7,364 nt of DNA, from the NCBI GenBank assembly GCA_018903055.1, contig JAHIPW010000185.1, positions 1 through 7,364 on the forward strand, in the 5' to 3' direction. This stretch comes from a bacterium (GTDB lineage: Bacteria; UBP18; UBA7526). The notes under the pieces were generated by a model that was given only the letters and a program-made list of their open reading frames with translations, ran no database searches and was not told the DNA's origin. The position numbers and the translations under genes are program-made. Within the stretch, counting starts at the first letter, position 1. Each line of letters opens with the position of its first letter. Of the stretch, positions 1 to 6,549 are shown piece by piece.

Positions 1-141
1 AAAGATCTCTACGATGAGATACCACAGAGAGCGAGTCTTACTCAAGGAACAAAGATTCAGGTCTCAGGTGAGATCGCAATCCACAAGGAGAGGTGGTTGC
101 AGATAAAACCAAAAAGCCCCTCTGACATTCAAATCGAATGA
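1..141 (+). CDS. 3' end of an unidentified gene, possible OB-fold tail
   Basis: Reading from base 1 in frame 1 gives 46 residues and a TGA at 139-141; the start lies outside the window. The piece has protein-like composition. Its second half (GTKIQVSGEI, then RWLQIKP, then a final SDIQIE) alternates polar and hydrophobic residues as beta strands do. The pattern 'GTxIxVxGEI ... WLQIKP' resembles the strand pairs of OB-fold nucleic-acid-binding domains, but I cannot name a family. The stop overlaps an ATG at 138-140 (ATGA), the kind of overlap seen in translationally coupled genes, although the reading frame opened by that ATG closes after five codons. It may have formed an operon with the SpoVG-like remnant that follows. 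That this is the end of a real gene is moderately likely; the function is unknown. Confidence 0.5.
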   Translation, partial: KDLYDEIPQRASLTQGTKIQVSGEIAIHKERWLQIKPKSPSDIQIE

Positions 142-231
142 TGGGAAGAATATAAGAGTAAAAACTATGAGGTAGAGAGGAGGGAAAAACAGAGAAGAGA
201 AGACAGACTTCGTCATTGGTAGTTGGGTTAG

Positions 232-396
232 GGCAAGGTAACGGAGGGCACGTATAAACCATGGGTGACCATGCCCAGCAAGAAAGGAGAAGATGGCCGC
301 TACTACGATCTTGCCTATCCCATTACCCCACAAGCAACAGAGACTATAAAAAAAGCGAAGGACATGGTCTTAAATAAATACAAAACTATAAAGTAA
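232..396 (+). pseudogene. SpoVG-family remnant, C-terminal half only
   Basis: Frame 1 from 232 to the TAA at 394-396 reads as the C-terminal half of SpoVG, a small dimeric DNA/RNA-binding regulator. Key stretches are VTEG at 238-249, WVTMPSKK around 262-285, DGRYYDLAYPIT, and an ending MVLNKY. From memory these align without gaps to the SpoVG core (VIEG..LFVAMPSK, DG.FRDIAHPI), with a 3-residue insertion before the last helix (AVLNEY in SpoVG). The N-terminal strands are missing: frame 1 has TAG at 220-222 and 229-231, and no single upstream frame gives the expected start. An ATG at 138 would fit the family length (about 86 codons) but needs at least two frame changes; frame 2 offers FVIGSWVRA just upstream, loosely like the SpoVG 'FVVHDI' strand. 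Either the gene has decayed, a repeat word was inserted (217-233), or the sequence contains indel errors. Confidence 0.55.
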
Positions 397-400
397 CAAT

Positions 401-421
401 TAGTTGATAGTCAATAGTTGA
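401..421. repeat. three tandem heptamers after the SpoVG remnant
   Basis: Three 7-bp units follow in register: TAGTTGA, TAGTCAA, TAGTTGA. They begin 5 nt after the stop of the SpoVG-like remnant. The array is short, but the 7-bp period matches the larger arrays at 2962-3031 and 4988-5036. Confidence 0.5.
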
Positions 422-446
422 GAAGAAGACTTTGGCAGGGTTCTTC

Positions 447-472
447 TTTCCAAATTCTTAATAATTTGGAAA
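447..472. other. perfect AT-rich hairpin, 10-bp stem
   Basis: Bases 447-456 (TTTCCAAATT) pair perfectly with 463-472 (AATTTGGAAA) around a 6-nt loop. It lies about 50 nt past the SpoVG-like stop. No T-run follows on either strand, so an intrinsic terminator is not well supported; it may be a palindromic repeat or an RNA-stabilising stem. Confidence 0.5.
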
Positions 473-474
473 TT

Positions 475-632
475 ACAAAACAAAGCGAAGAAACTCATTT
501 AACTTTTATTTCTGAACAAAGTGAAGAAAGAGACAACTTGCTTGGCTCATTTCTGAGCAAAGCGAAAAAACAAGGTTCTCCGATGTAATCGGAGGTTCTT
601 ATTTCTGAGTGCTAACGAAGAAACAAGGTTCT
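475..632. repeat. degenerate repeats built on a CAAAGCGAAGAAAC word
   Basis: Related units can be read at about 475-500, 508-530, 549-579 and 601-632. The last two share ATTTCTGAG at the left, a CGAA(A/G)AAAC core and CAAGGTTCT at the right; the first two keep CAAAG(C/T)GAAGAAA. Further GGTTCTT words occur at 594-600 and 648-654, the last running into the lptG stop codon. No protein-like reading frame spans the region. This, with the hairpins at 447-472 and 578-594, is what the 397-652 spacer holds. Confidence 0.5.
565..594 (-). terminator. possible intrinsic terminator of lptFG
   Basis: Read on the minus strand, downstream of the lptG stop, bases 594-588 pair with 584-578 (CTCCGAT/ATCGGAG, 7 bp) around a 3-nt loop. 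Six T residues follow (A run at 565-570 on the plus strand), but 7 nt separate the stem from the T-run, more than in typical terminators. The hairpin is clear; the terminator role is tentative. Confidence 0.35.
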
Positions 633-652
633 TGAGCGCTAGCGAAAGGTTC

Positions 653-1726
653 TTATCTTGCTCGGCGCAGGAGATATAATCCCAGGCCAATAAAAAAGAG
701 GTTAGCTATCCAGGCGGCAAGAAGCGGGGTTAGTATCCCCACCCTTCCTAAAGAGCGACCGATAGATACCACTCCCCAGTAAAGGAGGCCGATGAAGATG
801 GCGGTTCCGAAGCCAATCAATCTTCCACTCTTTGGGGAAAAGATGGCCAGGGGAGCACCCACCAAGAGGACAATAATACAGGCGAAGGGTGAGGCAACCT
901 TTAAGTGGAGGTCGACTAAATACCTCCGGACATCGTATCCCCCTCTTCTGGACTGAGTGATATACCTTGCCAGCTGGATGAAGTTCAACTCTTCTGGCTT
1001 CTGTATTTCACGGCTGAAGTCACCTGGCTTAACATGTAGGGGAAGATACTTCTCTTTAAAACCCTCTTCCTTTAAGATATTCTCTCCCCGCACATCGAAT
1101 TCCCTCTCTATACCTTCGATGAAGCACCAACCTCCGTTATTATATAATCCTTTCTGGGCATCTATTCTTCTTGCCAGAGTACCATCTGAACGGTTCGCCA
1201 GAATCTGGACGTGACGCATCTGGCTTCTTTCCCCATCGAAGGTTTTCATGTAGATGAGGTATTGATGGTCCGGGCTATAGAAAGCAACATTATCTCTTCG
1301 TTCATACTCCGGTCGTTCATCCATTCTGGTCTCTTCAAACCTCTTTACCTTCATGTTGAGGGGAGGGATGATGGATTCATTCAGGATGAAGATAAGAAAA
1401 CTGATGACCAGAGCGACTCCTAACATGGGAACCAAGATACGCCTGAAAGATATTCCTCCGGCCTTCATGGCAATGAGCTCATAGTTCTTGGAAAGGTTTC
1501 CTAATGACCACAGCCCGGCGAGAAGCACCGCTACTGGCGCGAACTGGGCCAGAAAGAAGGGGGTGCGATAGAGTAAGTAGTAGATCATTACCCCCCATCC
1601 CAGGCGCTGTATATGGTCCAGTTCCTCAAAGAGCTGGGCGACGAATATCAGAGTAGTAAAGATCAAGAGACAGAAAATAAACGGTCTTAAGAACTCTCTT
1701 ATTAAGTAACGATCCAGAATACGCAT
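653..1726 (-). CDS. lptG: LPS export ABC transporter permease LptG
   Basis: LptG pairs with LptF as the inner-membrane half of LptB2FG, which extracts LPS from the inner membrane and pushes it onto the Lpt bridge to the outer membrane. The 357-residue protein has the family layout: an N-terminal amphipathic start (MRILDRYLIREFL), helices near 14-34, 46-74 and 98-118, a periplasmic beta-rich domain from about 125 to 265, and three C-terminal helices ending in LLRRAR. The cytoplasmic coupling motif LGNLSKNYELIAMKAGGIS sits at 75-93, and LNESIIPP at 115-122 matches the conserved end of helix 3. 'EELDHIQRLGWG' after helix 1 and 'YELIAMKAGG' favour LptG over LptF. It begins 1 nt after the lptF stop, with a GGTGA Shine-Dalgarno inside the last lptF codons, so translation is probably coupled. 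Length is normal and nothing is missing. Confidence 0.93.
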   Translation of the reverse strand: MRILDRYLIREFLRPFIFCLLIFTTLIFVAQLFEELDHIQRLGWGVMIYYLLYRTPFFLAQFAPVAVLLAGLWSLGNLSKNYELIAMKAGGISFRRILVPMLGVALVISFLIFILNESIIPPLNMKVKRFEETRMDERPEYERRDNVAFYSPDHQYLIYMKTFDGERSQMRHVQILANRSDGTLARRIDAQKGLYNNGGWCFIEGIEREFDVRGENILKEEGFKEKYLPLHVKPGDFSREIQKPEELNFIQLARYITQSRRGGYDVRRYLVDLHLKVASPFACIIVLLVGAPLAIFSPKSGRLIGFGTAIFIGLLYWGVVSIGRSLGRVGILTPLLAAWIANLFFIGLGLYLLRRAR

Positions 1727-1727
1727 G

Positions 1728-2828
1728 TTATCTCTTCACCATCCTTACCATGAGGAATGTTCCTATCATCCCCAAAAAGAGATTGGGAAGCCAGATGGCC
1801 AAGCCCGGAGGAAGGGCCCCTATTCTGCCCAGATGTTCCCCAGCCATCATGATGAAATAATAGACAAAGGCTAGACAAAAACTAATGACAAAACCGATGG
1901 ACTTGGCGCTGCGATGGGTCTTTATTCCCAGGGGGACTCCAATCAGGATAAAGACTAAGGGAGCGAAGGCGAAGGAGAATCTCTTGTGAAGATTGACCAA
2001 CTGCCATCTGGGAACCTGTCCTCGACTGCGAATCTCTCTAATATGTCCCCAGAGTTCTTTGATGGTCATTTCTTCCAAGCGCTTCGCCGTCTTCTCATGT
2101 TTAAGAGAACCGTGGATGTCCAGGTTGGTGAAGTGGGTAGCGAAGGATAGGATGTGGTAGCGTTCGGGGTGTTTGGCATCTACAGTATGCATGGTTCCAT
2201 TAAAGAGCTTAATCCCCACTTCTAACTTTTCTGGATCAGAGACCAGATTTCCTCTCTGGGCAAAGATGGTTCTTGGAGAACTCTCCTCACTCAATTGATA
2301 TAGAGTGACCTTAAACATCTCTCCCGTTCTTTCATCCATCTCCTCGGTATGCAGGATGAGGCCATCGAAGTCCGAGATCCAGATTCTAGGCTGGAGGACG
2401 ACGCTAGCCTGTTTGTCAACAATATCAAAGTAGAGACTCCGAAAGGCGTACTTACTTCTTGGGGAGATGAAATTATTGAAGAGGGCCAAAAAGATACTCA
2501 AGGCTAGGCCGATGACCAGCACCGGACGCACTAAGACCCAGAGATTAATACCCGAGGCCTGGATGGCAGTAATCTCATTATCCTGGGATAGCCGACCGAA
2601 GGAAAGCAATACTGCTACCAAAATGGTCATGGGGATGATGAACATGAGGAAGTAGGGGAGGACATAGAGAAAGAGCCGCCCCACAATTCCTATGCCCACT
2701 CCCTTGTAGATGACCAGATCAGTGAGTTCTATAATCTGTTGCATAAGCATGATGAAGGTGAAGATTGCTAAGCCCAGAAAGAAAGGCCCCACTAATTCCT
2801 TACAGATATAGCGCCTTAGAATTCTCAT
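1728..2828 (-). CDS. lptF: LPS export ABC transporter permease LptF
   Basis: LptF is the partner permease of LptG in LptB2FG; the ATPase LptB is not in the window. The 366 residues show MRILRRYICKELVGPFF at the start, helices near 12-34, 50-78 and 98-118, a periplasmic jellyroll region of about 125-270 (for example PRIWISDFDG and LFNGTMHTV), and three helices after 283. The coupling segment FGRLSQDNEITAIQASGI (77-94) and the ELTDLVIYKGVG stretch after helix 1 are typical of LptF (YjgP) rather than LptG. The ATG at 2828 is supported by GGTGA 4 nt upstream on the minus strand. It is the first gene of the lptF-lptG operon, diverges from comF, and a 28-bp dispersed repeat ends 17 nt before its start. 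It implies an LPS-bearing diderm host. Confidence 0.92.
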   Translation of the reverse strand: MRILRRYICKELVGPFFLGLAIFTFIMLMQQIIELTDLVIYKGVGIGIVGRLFLYVLPYFLMFIIPMTILVAVLLSFGRLSQDNEITAIQASGINLWVLVRPVLVIGLALSIFLALFNNFISPRSKYAFRSLYFDIVDKQASVVLQPRIWISDFDGLILHTEEMDERTGEMFKVTLYQLSEESSPRTIFAQRGNLVSDPEKLEVGIKLFNGTMHTVDAKHPERYHILSFATHFTNLDIHGSLKHEKTAKRLEEMTIKELWGHIREIRSRGQVPRWQLVNLHKRFSFAFAPLVFILIGVPLGIKTHRSAKSIGFVISFCLAFVYYFIMMAGEHLGRIGALPPGLAIWLPNLFLGMIGTFLMVRMVKR

Positions 2829-2845
2829 TCCCTCACCACAAGATC

Positions 2846-2873
2846 TCCTCGCTTCACTCGGATGGTTTACAGT
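2846..2873 (-). repeat. 28-bp dispersed repeat, copy A (upstream of lptF)
   Basis: Read on the minus strand this begins ACTGTAAACCATCCGAG and ends GAAGCGAGGA. It matches 5140-5167 on the plus strand at 26 of 28 positions. In both places it points towards a start codon; here it ends 17 nt before the lptF ATG, so the Shine-Dalgarno of lptF lies outside it. Confidence 0.75.
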
Positions 2874-2902
2874 TGAGCGGCGCGTTTTACTTGCCCCGCT
2901 GA

Positions 2903-2919
2903 TGAATAACTATTATTCA
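2903..2919. other. 7-bp dyad in the lptF/comF divergent spacer
   Basis: TGAATAA (2903-2909) and TTATTCA (2913-2919) form a perfect dyad around CTA. It is AT-rich inside a more GC-rich stretch, 75 nt upstream of the lptF start. It could be an operator-like site or a hairpin; nothing else supports a regulator. Confidence 0.35.
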
Positions 2920-2961
2920 ATCTGCCCGCTCCCTCGATGCGCTTATGCGATCGGGGTCGCT

Positions 2962-3031
2962 GTTTACCGTTAACCGTAAACCGTTAACCGTAAACCGTTA
3001 ACCGTAAACCGTAAACCGTAAACCGTAAACC
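2962..3031. repeat. tandem heptamer array, ten units
   Basis: Ten 7-bp units run without a gap: GTTTACC (2962-2968), then GTTAACC and GTAAACC alternating three times (2969-3010), then GTAAACC three more times (3011-3031). The alternation gives a 14-bp higher-order period over the first part. The first unit is nearly the reverse complement of the others, and GGTTTAC at 2864-2870 can pair with any GTAAACC unit. The array lies between the divergent lptF and comF starts, 87 nt before comF. No reading frame is apparent. Confidence 0.9.
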
Positions 3032-3083
3032 AAATATTACTATTCACTGATTACTTTATCAGTATACCTTAACTAAATTAATT

Positions 3084-3112
3084 TTGCAAATTTTGTTTCC
3101 ATATTGTAAAAT
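3084..3112 (+). promoter_or_regulatory. predicted comF promoter, possibly leaderless
   Basis: TTGCAA (3084-3089) and TAAAAT (3107-3112) are separated by 17 bp, as in sigma-70-type promoters. The predicted transcription start (6-8 nt past the -10) falls at about 3118-3120, on the comF ATG. No Shine-Dalgarno precedes that ATG, which fits a leaderless mRNA. Confidence 0.45.
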
Positions 3113-3118
3113 GTAAAT

Positions 3119-3841
3119 ATGAATCTTATCAAAACTCTTTTAAGTCTAATCTTTCCCCTGGAATGCAGAATCTGTAAGAAAACTTTAGAAGCAGGGAATC
3201 TCACCTATATTTGCCCAGAATGCTTTACCAGAATTAGATTCATTAAAGAACCCTATTGTCTTAAGTGCGGCCGACCTTTAAGACCTTTTGAAGACAGGAT
3301 CTGCAAAAATTGCCAGAAGGAAAAACGTTACTTCAAAAAAATATGTTCTATGAGCCTCTATCAGGGAGTAATGAGGGAGGCCATTCTACTCCTCAAGTAT
3401 CAAAAGGTAAAGGCCTTAATTTCACCCCTGGGAAAACTACTCCTAAAGTATTGCCAGGAGAATCTAAAGATAAACGATTTCGATCTCGTTCTTCCCGTTC
3501 CACTTTATAGAAGTAAGAGAAAGGAGAGGGAGTTCAATCAAGCAGAGGTCTTTGCTCGAATAATTGATAGGCATTACTCTTTGCCTCTTTCCCATGAAAA
3601 TCTATTGAGAATAAGGGATACCAGAACGATGAGTGGTCTAAACCCGGAAGAGAGGAGAAGAAATGTAAAGGGTGCCTTTTCAGTCAAGAGACAAGAGGAG
3701 GTCAAAAATAAGAGAATTCTTTTGATCGATGATATATGCACTACCGGAGCTACGGTGGATGAGTGCAGTAAAGTCCTGCTTACCGCCGGGGTAAAAGAGG
3801 TAACGGTCCTCACTTTAGCCCGGACACCTTCAAAAATTTGA
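3119..3841 (+). CDS. comF: ComF family phosphoribosyltransferase-like protein
   Basis: ComF proteins join an N-terminal zinc-ribbon-like segment to a type I phosphoribosyltransferase fold. They are needed for DNA uptake in some competent bacteria (ComFC/GntX), but the family is found far beyond competent species and the reaction is not settled. The 240 residues show four CxxC pairs (C16/C19, C32/C35, C47/C50, C62/C65), then VLPVPLYRSKRKEREFNQAE (124-143), ERRRNVKGAF (178-187), and the PRPP-binding loop ILLIDDICTTGAT (200-212). The usual TxxQ before the ERRxN motif reads TMSG here, a small departure. Length is normal and no signal peptide or membrane segment is seen, so it is cytoplasmic. The ATG at 3119 lacks a Shine-Dalgarno; the only nearby ATG upstream is followed at once by a stop. 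It stands alone, divergent from lptF, with no other competence genes nearby. Confidence 0.88.
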   Translation: MNLIKTLLSLIFPLECRICKKTLEAGNLTYICPECFTRIRFIKEPYCLKCGRPLRPFEDRICKNCQKEKRYFKKICSMSLYQGVMREAILLLKYQKVKALISPLGKLLLKYCQENLKINDFDLVLPVPLYRSKRKEREFNQAEVFARIIDRHYSLPLSHENLLRIRDTRTMSGLNPEERRRNVKGAFSVKRQEEVKNKRILLIDDICTTGATVDECSKVLLTAGVKEVTVLTLARTPSKI

Positions 3842-3866
3842 CTTGTCGTTAAAAATATGATAATAT
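3838..3866 (+). promoter_or_regulatory. predicted gap promoter overlapping the comF stop
   Basis: TTGACT (3838-3843, five of six consensus bases) includes the comF TGA. TAATAT (3861-3866) follows after a 17-bp spacer; GATAAT (3859-3864) is an alternative -10 at 15 bp. Transcription from here would give gap a leader of about 115 nt. Confidence 0.5.
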
Positions 3867-3896
3867 AAACCAATTAAGAATACTACAGAAACGTAA

Positions 3897-4985
<1,089 letters not shown>

Positions 4986-4987
4986 CC

Positions 4988-5036
4988 AGTTTACAGTTAA
5001 CAGTTTAGTTCGGAGTTAACAGTTCGGAGTTCGGAG
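4988..5036. repeat. tandem heptamer array after gap
   Basis: Seven 7-bp units in register: AGTTTAC, AGTTAAC, AGTTTAG, TTCGGAG, TTAACAG, TTCGGAG, TTCGGAG. It begins 2 nt after the gap stop. The first two units (4988-5001) pair with 5137-5149 near the other end of the spacer with a single bulged base, so the whole gap-pgk spacer can close into one long-range stem. TTCGGAG units can also pair with CTCCGAA at 5076-5082. Confidence 0.75.
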
Positions 5037-5055
5037 ACAAAGACAAATACACTGG

Positions 5056-5114
5056 ACTCAAGGCCGAAGGCCGTACTCCGAACTCAAGGCCACCAAAGGT
5101 GGCCGTTACTCCAA
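5056..5114. repeat. two tandem hairpin units in the gap-pgk spacer
   Basis: Unit 1 (5056-5081) and unit 2 (5082-5114) both begin ACTCAAGGCC, contain a small hairpin, and end with GGCCGT followed by ACTCC. Unit 1 folds as GGCC-GAA-GGCC; unit 2 as GGCCACC-AAA-GGTGGCC, a perfect 7-bp stem (5088-5094 with 5098-5104). They look like one element duplicated in tandem with divergence inside the hairpin. Confidence 0.6.
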
Positions 5115-5139
5115 ACTACAGTAAAACTGTTCGCTGGTT

Positions 5140-5167
5140 ACTGTAAACTATCCGAGCGAAGCGAGGA
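5140..5167 (+). repeat. 28-bp dispersed repeat, copy B (supplies pgk RBS)
   Basis: It begins ACTGTAAACTATCCGAG and ends GAAGCGAGGA, matching the reverse complement of 2846-2873 with 2 differences. Its GAGG at 5163-5166 lies 5 nt before the pgk ATG and is the best Shine-Dalgarno available, so the repeat appears to provide the ribosome binding site. Confidence 0.75.
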
Positions 5168-5171
5168 TGGA

Positions 5172-6362
5172 ATGGATAAATTAAGTATTGATGACTTAGA
5201 TTTAAAGAATAAGAGAGTCCTCATCCGGGTGGACTTCAACGTCCCCATAGAGAAGGGAAAGGTCATGGATGATACCCGCATCAGAGCCTCTCTTCCAACC
5301 ATAAGGAAGGTCCTGGAACAAGGAGGAAAGGCCATTCTCATTTCCCATCTCGGCCGGCCGAAGGGAAAGATAAAAGAGGAGCTCCGTCTAAACCCAGTGG
5401 CTGAGAGATTAGGAGAACTGCTTAAAAGGAGAGTAAAGAAGCTCGATGACTGCATTGGAGAAGAAGTAAAGGGAGTAGTTTCCCAATCGAAAGAGGGCGA
5501 GGTAATACTCTTGGAGAACCTTAGATTTCACAAGGAAGAGGAAACAAACGACCCGGAATTTGCAAAGGAGTTGGCCAGTCTGGCAGATATCTTTATCAAT
5601 GATGCCTTTGGTACTGCCCATCGAGCCCATGCCTCAACCGTGGGAGTGACTAAGTTTTTACCTTCTGCCTGCGGCTATCTATTGAAAAAAGAAATTGAGT
5701 ACTTAGGAAAGGTTCTTACTAATCCTGAGAGGCCCTTCATCGTTATCTTAGGAGGAGCAAAGGTATCGACAAAGATCGGAGTGATTAAGAACCTTCTTGG
5801 CAAGGCAGACATCTTCATCTTCGGGGGAGGGATGGCCTATACCTTCTTCAAGGCCAGAGGAGTAGAGACCGGTAGGTCCTTGGTAGAAGAGGATAAGATA
5901 GAACTTGCCAAGGAGATATTGATCGAGGCCATAAGAAAGGGGATTCCCATTCTTCTTCCCATCGATCATGTGGTGGCAGACAGGGTATCAGCCGATGCCA
6001 AGATAGAGGTTGTCCAGCGCCTGGGGATTCCTCCCGATTGGCAGGCGGTGGACATCGGACCAGCCACCATCGCCAAATTCGGCCATGCCATAAATAAGGG
6101 AAGAACTGTCTTATGGAATGGGCCTATGGGAATTTTTGAGATAGAGCCCTTCAGTAAGGGAACATTTACCATTGCTAAACTTTTGGCAGAATCAAAAGCT
6201 ACCACGGTTATTGGTGGAGGAGATTCTGTAGCCGCCATCGCAAAGATAGGCCTGACAGAGAAGATGAATCACGTCTCCACTGGCGGAGGAGCCTCGCTGG
6301 AATTCTTGGAGGGGAAGGAACTCCCTGGGGTAATGGCCCTTACTGATAAACAAGTTAGTTAG
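5172..6362 (+). CDS. pgk: phosphoglycerate kinase
   Basis: It transfers phosphate from 1,3-bisphosphoglycerate to ADP, giving ATP and 3-phosphoglycerate: the step after GAPDH, and reversible. The 396 residues form the usual monomeric two-domain kinase. RVDFNVP is at 19-25, the substrate-binding SHLGRPKG at 58-65, ENLRFHKEE at 115-123, [13 protein letters not shown] at 143-155, [10 protein letters not shown] at 193-202, WNGPMGIFE at 315-323, and the ATP-side loops GGGDSVAA (348-355) and [13 protein letters not shown] (369-381). The ATG at 5172 is placed by GAGG 5 nt upstream. The domain normally ends near PGVMAL (386-390); here TDKQVS is added and the last codons and stop (GTT AGT TAG) already belong to the TTAG-rich repeat behind the gene. 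It lies 186 nt after gap and 187 nt before secG; tpiA, often found here, is absent. Confidence 0.97.
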   Translation: MDKLSIDDLDLKNKRVLIRVDFNVPIEKGKVMDDTRIRASLPTIRKVLEQGGKAILISHLGRPKGKIKEELRLNPVAERLGELLKRRVKKLDDCIGEEVKGVVSQSKEGEVILLENLRFHKEEETNDPEFAKELASLADIFINDAFGTAHRAHASTVGVTKFLPSACGYLLKKEIEYLGKVLTNPERPFIVILGGAKVSTKIGVIKNLLGKADIFIFGGGMAYTFFKARGVETGRSLVEEDKIELAKEILIEAIRKGIPILLPIDHVVADRVSADAKIEVVQRLGIPPDWQAVDIGPATIAKFGHAINKGRTVLWNGPMGIFEIEPFSKGTFTIAKLLAESKATTVIGGGDSVAAIAKIGLTEKMNHVSTGGGASLEFLEGKELPGVMALTDKQVS

Positions 6363-6473
6363 TAGTTAGGTTAGGGTAAAGTAGTGAGTTTGGTAGTTGG
6401 GTAAGGGTTAGGTATTTAAAAAGACCAACTACTTAACCTAACAACCAAACCAACAACCTAACCTTAACCTAAA
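6354..6473. repeat. strand-asymmetric TTAGG-type inverted repeat
   Basis: From 6352 to 6424 the plus strand has no C; from 6424 to 6473 it has no G. The left half is made of words such as TAGTTAG, GTTAGGG and GTAGTTGG, the right half of their complements (CCAACTAC, AACCTAACC). Exact 8-bp pairs include 6393-6400 with 6425-6432 (inner) and 6365-6372 with 6455-6462 (outer), so nested stems form around an AT-rich turn at 6412-6424. Many words recur at about 7 bp. The pgk stop lies inside the left end. TGGTAGTTGGG plus five following bases recurs at 217-233 with one mismatch. Confidence 0.75.
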
Positions 6474-6494
6474 GACTCAACTCAAAGTTCTAGT

Positions 6495-6531
6495 ATCTGT
6501 ATAAATCTGTAAACAATCTGTGTTGATCTGT
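6495..6531. repeat. four ATCTGT repeats at helical spacing before secG
   Basis: ATCTGT occurs exactly at 6495, 6505, 6516 and 6526, spaced 10, 11 and 10 bp, about one helical turn each. The last copy ends 18 nt before the secG ATG. This could be a phased protein-binding site or a fragment of a dispersed 10-bp repeat. Confidence 0.6.
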
Positions 6532-6536
6532 ATATA

Positions 6537-6543
6537 GAGAGGT
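6537..6543 (+). promoter_or_regulatory. ribosome binding site fixing the secG start
   Basis: GAGAGGT at 6537-6543 lies 6 nt before ATG 6550, an ordinary distance. It directly abuts the in-frame GTG at 6544, which is too close for initiation, so ATG 6550 is the preferred start. Confidence 0.6.
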
Positions 6544-6549
6544 GTGAAG

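Noticed and set aside
139-141. TGA read as an amino acid, joining 1-141 to the next stretch
   Set aside because: Frame 1 then meets TAG at 220-222 and 229-231, and no other gene here uses an internal TGA.
64-333. Overlapping minus-strand reading frames at 38-262 and 64-333
   Set aside because: They lie antisense to the plus-strand gene end and the SpoVG-like stretch and show no family features.
447-472. Intrinsic terminator for the SpoVG-like gene
   Set aside because: The stem is perfect but AT-rich and neither side has a T-run.
957-1423. Plus-strand reading frames inside lptG
   Set aside because: Antisense shadows of an intact, well-conserved gene.
2962-3031. Possible CRISPR array
   Set aside because: Units are 7 bp and directly abutting with no spacers, and no cas gene is nearby.
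2962-3031. Replication origin or iteron array
   Set aside because: No DnaA boxes, rep gene or dnaA/dnaN context; the same 7-bp period occurs in other spacers.
6544-6549. GTG at 6544 as the secG start
   Set aside because: The Shine-Dalgarno touches it directly; ATG 6550 has correct spacing and gives the usual SecG N-terminus.
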